From contig CACVAU010000001.1 of the NCBI GenBank assembly GCA_902727915.1, positions 1-56,688 of the forward strand: DNA of 56,688 nucleotides, read 5' to 3'. The notes beneath the pieces are model-generated. The model worked only from the letters and a program-made list of their open reading frames with translations. It had not been told where the DNA came from and did not search any database. The stretch is from an uncultured Sulfurovum sp. (GTDB lineage Bacteria > Campylobacterota > Campylobacteria > Campylobacterales > Sulfurovaceae). Made by a program: the position numbers and the translations under genes. This document shows, piece by piece, positions 54,990 through 56,688 of this stretch (the first letter of the stretch is position 1; each line of letters begins with the position of its first letter).

Positions 54990-55359
54990 CAACGTTTTAT
55001 TAGACAGTAATATTCTTATATACCTTTCCCAAAAGAAACTTTCTATTGATGAAGTATTTGAAGATAACTGTAAATACTTTATCTCTATTATAAGTTATAT
55101 GGAAATTTTATCTTATAATTTTACCTCGAGAGAAGAAGAGAATTTCATTCATAAACTCTTGTCCTTGTTTGAAATCATTGATATAACAAAAAATATAGCT
55201 GACCAAGTCATAAAATTAAAAAAACAGAGAAAGATAAAACTTCCTGATGCCATTATTGTTGCTACAACATTACATAAAAATATGACTTTATACACCAACG
55301 ATCAACAATTACACTCTGTAGAAAATTTAAAAACTAAATTCTTCTCAGTTACACACTAA
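54976..55359 (+). CDS. PIN-domain toxin, VapC-like
   Basis: 127 residues from the ATG at 54976 (a GTG one codon earlier is possible). The four acidic residues of the PIN nuclease site are visible: Asp in NVLLDSNILIYLS, Glu in ISYMEILSYN, Asp in IKLPDAIIVATTLH, and Asp in LYTNDQQLHSV. The fold cleaves RNA, often tRNA. The gene overlaps the antitoxin gene and ends 11 bp before dnaE. Confidence 0.85.
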   Translation: MSGSNNVLLDSNILIYLSQKKLSIDEVFEDNCKYFISIISYMEILSYNFTSREEENFIHKLLSLFEIIDITKNIADQVIKLKKQRKIKLPDAIIVATTLHKNMTLYTNDQQLHSVENLKTKFFSVTH

Positions 55360-55370
55360 AAGGCAAACCC

Positions 55371-56688
55371 ATGTCACAAGAACCAGAAGATTTACCAACT
55401 TTAAGTAAAACGAAATTCACCCACCTACACCTACATACCGAATACTCTATGCTCGATGGAGCCAATAAAATAGACGTTCTAGCCAAAAAAATCAAAGAAC
55501 TTGGCATGGACTCTGTTGCCATGACTGACCATGGAAATATGTTTGGAACCATTACTTTTTATAACACCATGAAAAAGAATGGCATCAAACCCATCATTGG
55601 GATGGAAGCCTACATTCATAATGAAGATGAAATAGGTGATAAATCTACCCGTAAACGTTTTCACCTTTGTCTTTATGCTAAAAATGATGTGGGGTATAAG
55701 AATCTTATGTACCTAAGTTCACAAGCTTACATGCATGGTTTTTACTACTACCCACGTATTAACTGGTCTATGTTGAAAGAGCATTCGGAAGGGCTTATTT
55801 GTTCTTCTGCTTGTCTTCAAGGTGAAGTTAACTGGCACTTAAATCTCTCTGAGCGTAATGTTAAAAATGGGGCTTTAGGTTACGACGAAGCAAAAAAAGT
55901 AGCCCTCCGTTACAAAGAAGTTTTTGGTGATGACTACTACATGGAACTGATGCGTCATGGAATTGACCATCAGTTTAACATTGACAAAGACATTATGAAA
56001 ATTTCTAAAGAGACAGGGGTGAAGATCATTGCGACCAATGACACCCACTACACTTTACAAGAAGATGCTGATGCCCATGAGGCGTTTATGTGTATCGCGA
56101 TGAACAAACTTTACGATGATCCTAACCGTATGCGTCACTCCGTACATGAGTTTTATGTCAAATCACCTAACCAAATGGCTGAACTGTTTGCCGACATGCC
56201 AGAAGCCATTGCCAACACCCAAGAGATAGCTGACAAATGTAACCTAGAGATAAAACTGGGAAACCCTACCCCTCCAAACTTTAAATTTGCCAAACAAACA
56301 GCTGAAGAAGAAGGAGTAACCCTTCCTGAAGAAGCAGAGTACTCACTGGAAAATGACATTGTTATTTTTAATCATCTCTGTAGAGAAGGTTTAAAGAAGC
56401 GTTTGGAAATTGTCCCTGAAGAGCGACACCAAGAGTACCGTGACCGACTGCAAGTAGAAATGGACATTATCAATAACATGAAATTCCCGGGCTATATGCT
56501 TATTGTTTGGGAATTTGTTATTCAAGCGAAAAAAATGGATATTCCTGTAGGACCAGGTCGTGGTTGTTTAACAAAAGATGCCTTAGTCTATACACTCAAA
56601 AACAATGCCATTGAAACTAAACATATTGATAAAATCAAAATAAACGATGTGGTCTTAAGTCACAATAATATACCTAAAAAAGTAACAG
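55371..56688 (+). CDS. dnaE: DNA polymerase III alpha subunit (first extein, intein-interrupted, cut by window end)
   Basis: The frame starts at ATG 55371. The N-terminal PHP domain shows KFTHLHLHTEYSMLDGANKI and MTDHGNMFGTITFY. The chain then continues through HEAFMCIAMNKLYDDPN to FPGYMLIVWEFVIQAKKMDI and PVGPGRG. Normal DnaE continues SAAGSLV. Here it turns into CLTKDALVYTL, the start of an intein, after residue 398. It is the replicative polymerase catalytic subunit. The splice is required for a working enzyme. The end lies outside the window. Confidence 0.95.
   Translation, partial: MSQEPEDLPTLSKTKFTHLHLHTEYSMLDGANKIDVLAKKIKELGMDSVAMTDHGNMFGTITFYNTMKKNGIKPIIGMEAYIHNEDEIGDKSTRKRFHLCLYAKNDVGYKNLMYLSSQAYMHGFYYYPRINWSMLKEHSEGLICSSACLQGEVNWHLNLSERNVKNGALGYDEAKKVALRYKEVFGDDYYMELMRHGIDHQFNIDKDIMKISKETGVKIIATNDTHYTLQEDADAHEAFMCIAMNKLYDDPNRMRHSVHEFYVKSPNQMAELFADMPEAIANTQEIADKCNLEIKLGNPTPPNFKFAKQTAEEEGVTLPEEAEYSLENDIVIFNHLCREGLKKRLEIVPEERHQEYRDRLQVEMDIINNMKFPGYMLIVWEFVIQAKKMDIPVGPGRGCLTKDALVYTLKNNAIETKHIDKIKINDVVLSHNNIPKKVT
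56565..56688 (+). other. Intein N-terminal segment inside DnaE (GPGRG / C junction)
   Basis: Directly after GPGRG the frame reads CLTKDALVYTLKNNAIETKH, and KINDVVLSHNN follows. Cys1 and the following strand pattern match intein block A, and the xNDVVLS part matches the usual GDxVLS turn. The conserved Ser of the DnaE GRGSAAG motif would be the +1 residue after splicing. Only 41 residues are visible, so homing endonuclease content and C-terminal His-Asn cannot be checked. Confidence 0.9.

Noticed and set aside
55349..56359. Minus-strand frames inside dnaE
   Set aside because: Shadows of the strongly supported dnaE reading frame.
1..56688. CRISPR arrays, rRNA or tRNA genes
   Set aside because: No spaced identical repeats, rRNA motifs or cloverleaf with a conserved T-loop were seen in any intergenic gap. 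A covariance-model scan would be the decisive test.

Overview
The window most resembles a chromosome segment of a marine, sulfur-oxidising Campylobacterota bacterium, probably Arcobacteraceae. This is a judgement from low G+C, gene order and protein style, not from a database match. Supporting signs are a soxXYZAB operon, a Psr/Soe-type molybdoenzyme written B-C-A, many sensor kinases, and core gene strings (rplY-pth-lptG-lysA-pheA-hisC-dxs and ferredoxin-ndk-yceD-rpmF-plsX-fabH) that I recall from Campylobacter. Almost everything from 8.8 to 52.6 kb is on the minus strand.

Region by region. 1-4.7 kb: a TonB-dependent siderophore-type receptor, an ABC-2 ATPase and two DUF3526-type permeases (the last cut by the window start), visibly richer in G+C than the rest and probably acquired. 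4.9-8.7 kb: aroE, a rhodanese-like protein without its catalytic Cys, purH and an NlpC/P60 hydrolase. 8.8-19.3 kb: a two-gene YeeE/YedE sulfur-transport pair, soxX-Y-Z-A-B followed by thioredoxin-like, DsrE-like and double-DUF302 genes, and upstream of them a periplasmic-sensor / response-regulator / histidine-kinase operon that probably controls sox. 19.4-22.3 kb: small unknown genes and the wreck of an AAA-ATPase / AlbA_2 pair. 22.4-26.1 kb: a TorD-like chaperone, a multi-[4Fe-4S] protein, two Cys-bearing unknowns, NlpC/P60 and DUF1456. 26.2-31.5 kb: a Sia-type phospho-switch operon (receiver, kinase, SiaC, SiaB, porin, PstS-like protein, SiaA phosphatase) with no diguanylate cyclase. 31.7-36.8 kb: the molybdopterin oxidoreductase operon. 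37.1-52.6 kb: core metabolism, translation and envelope genes plus pilT. 52.3-55.4 kb: an accessory strip with an HMA protein, a RelE/RelB-like pair flanked by two copies of a 63-nt hairpin repeat, a tiny-membrane-protein cassette with its own repressor and palindromic operators, and a VapBC-like pair. 55.4 kb to the end: dnaE, interrupted at its conserved GPGRG motif by the start of an intein.

How it fits together: thiosulfate would be bound and oxidised in the periplasm by SoxXA, SoxYZ and SoxB. No soxCD is present, so complete oxidation would need the YeeE/DsrE/thioredoxin proteins, the Psr/Soe-type enzyme or genes elsewhere. The most unusual items are the DnaE intein, the Sia module without SiaD, a response regulator that appears to start at ATA, the tandem heptamers upstream of soxX, and the repeat-flanked toxin-antitoxin and small-ORF cassettes.
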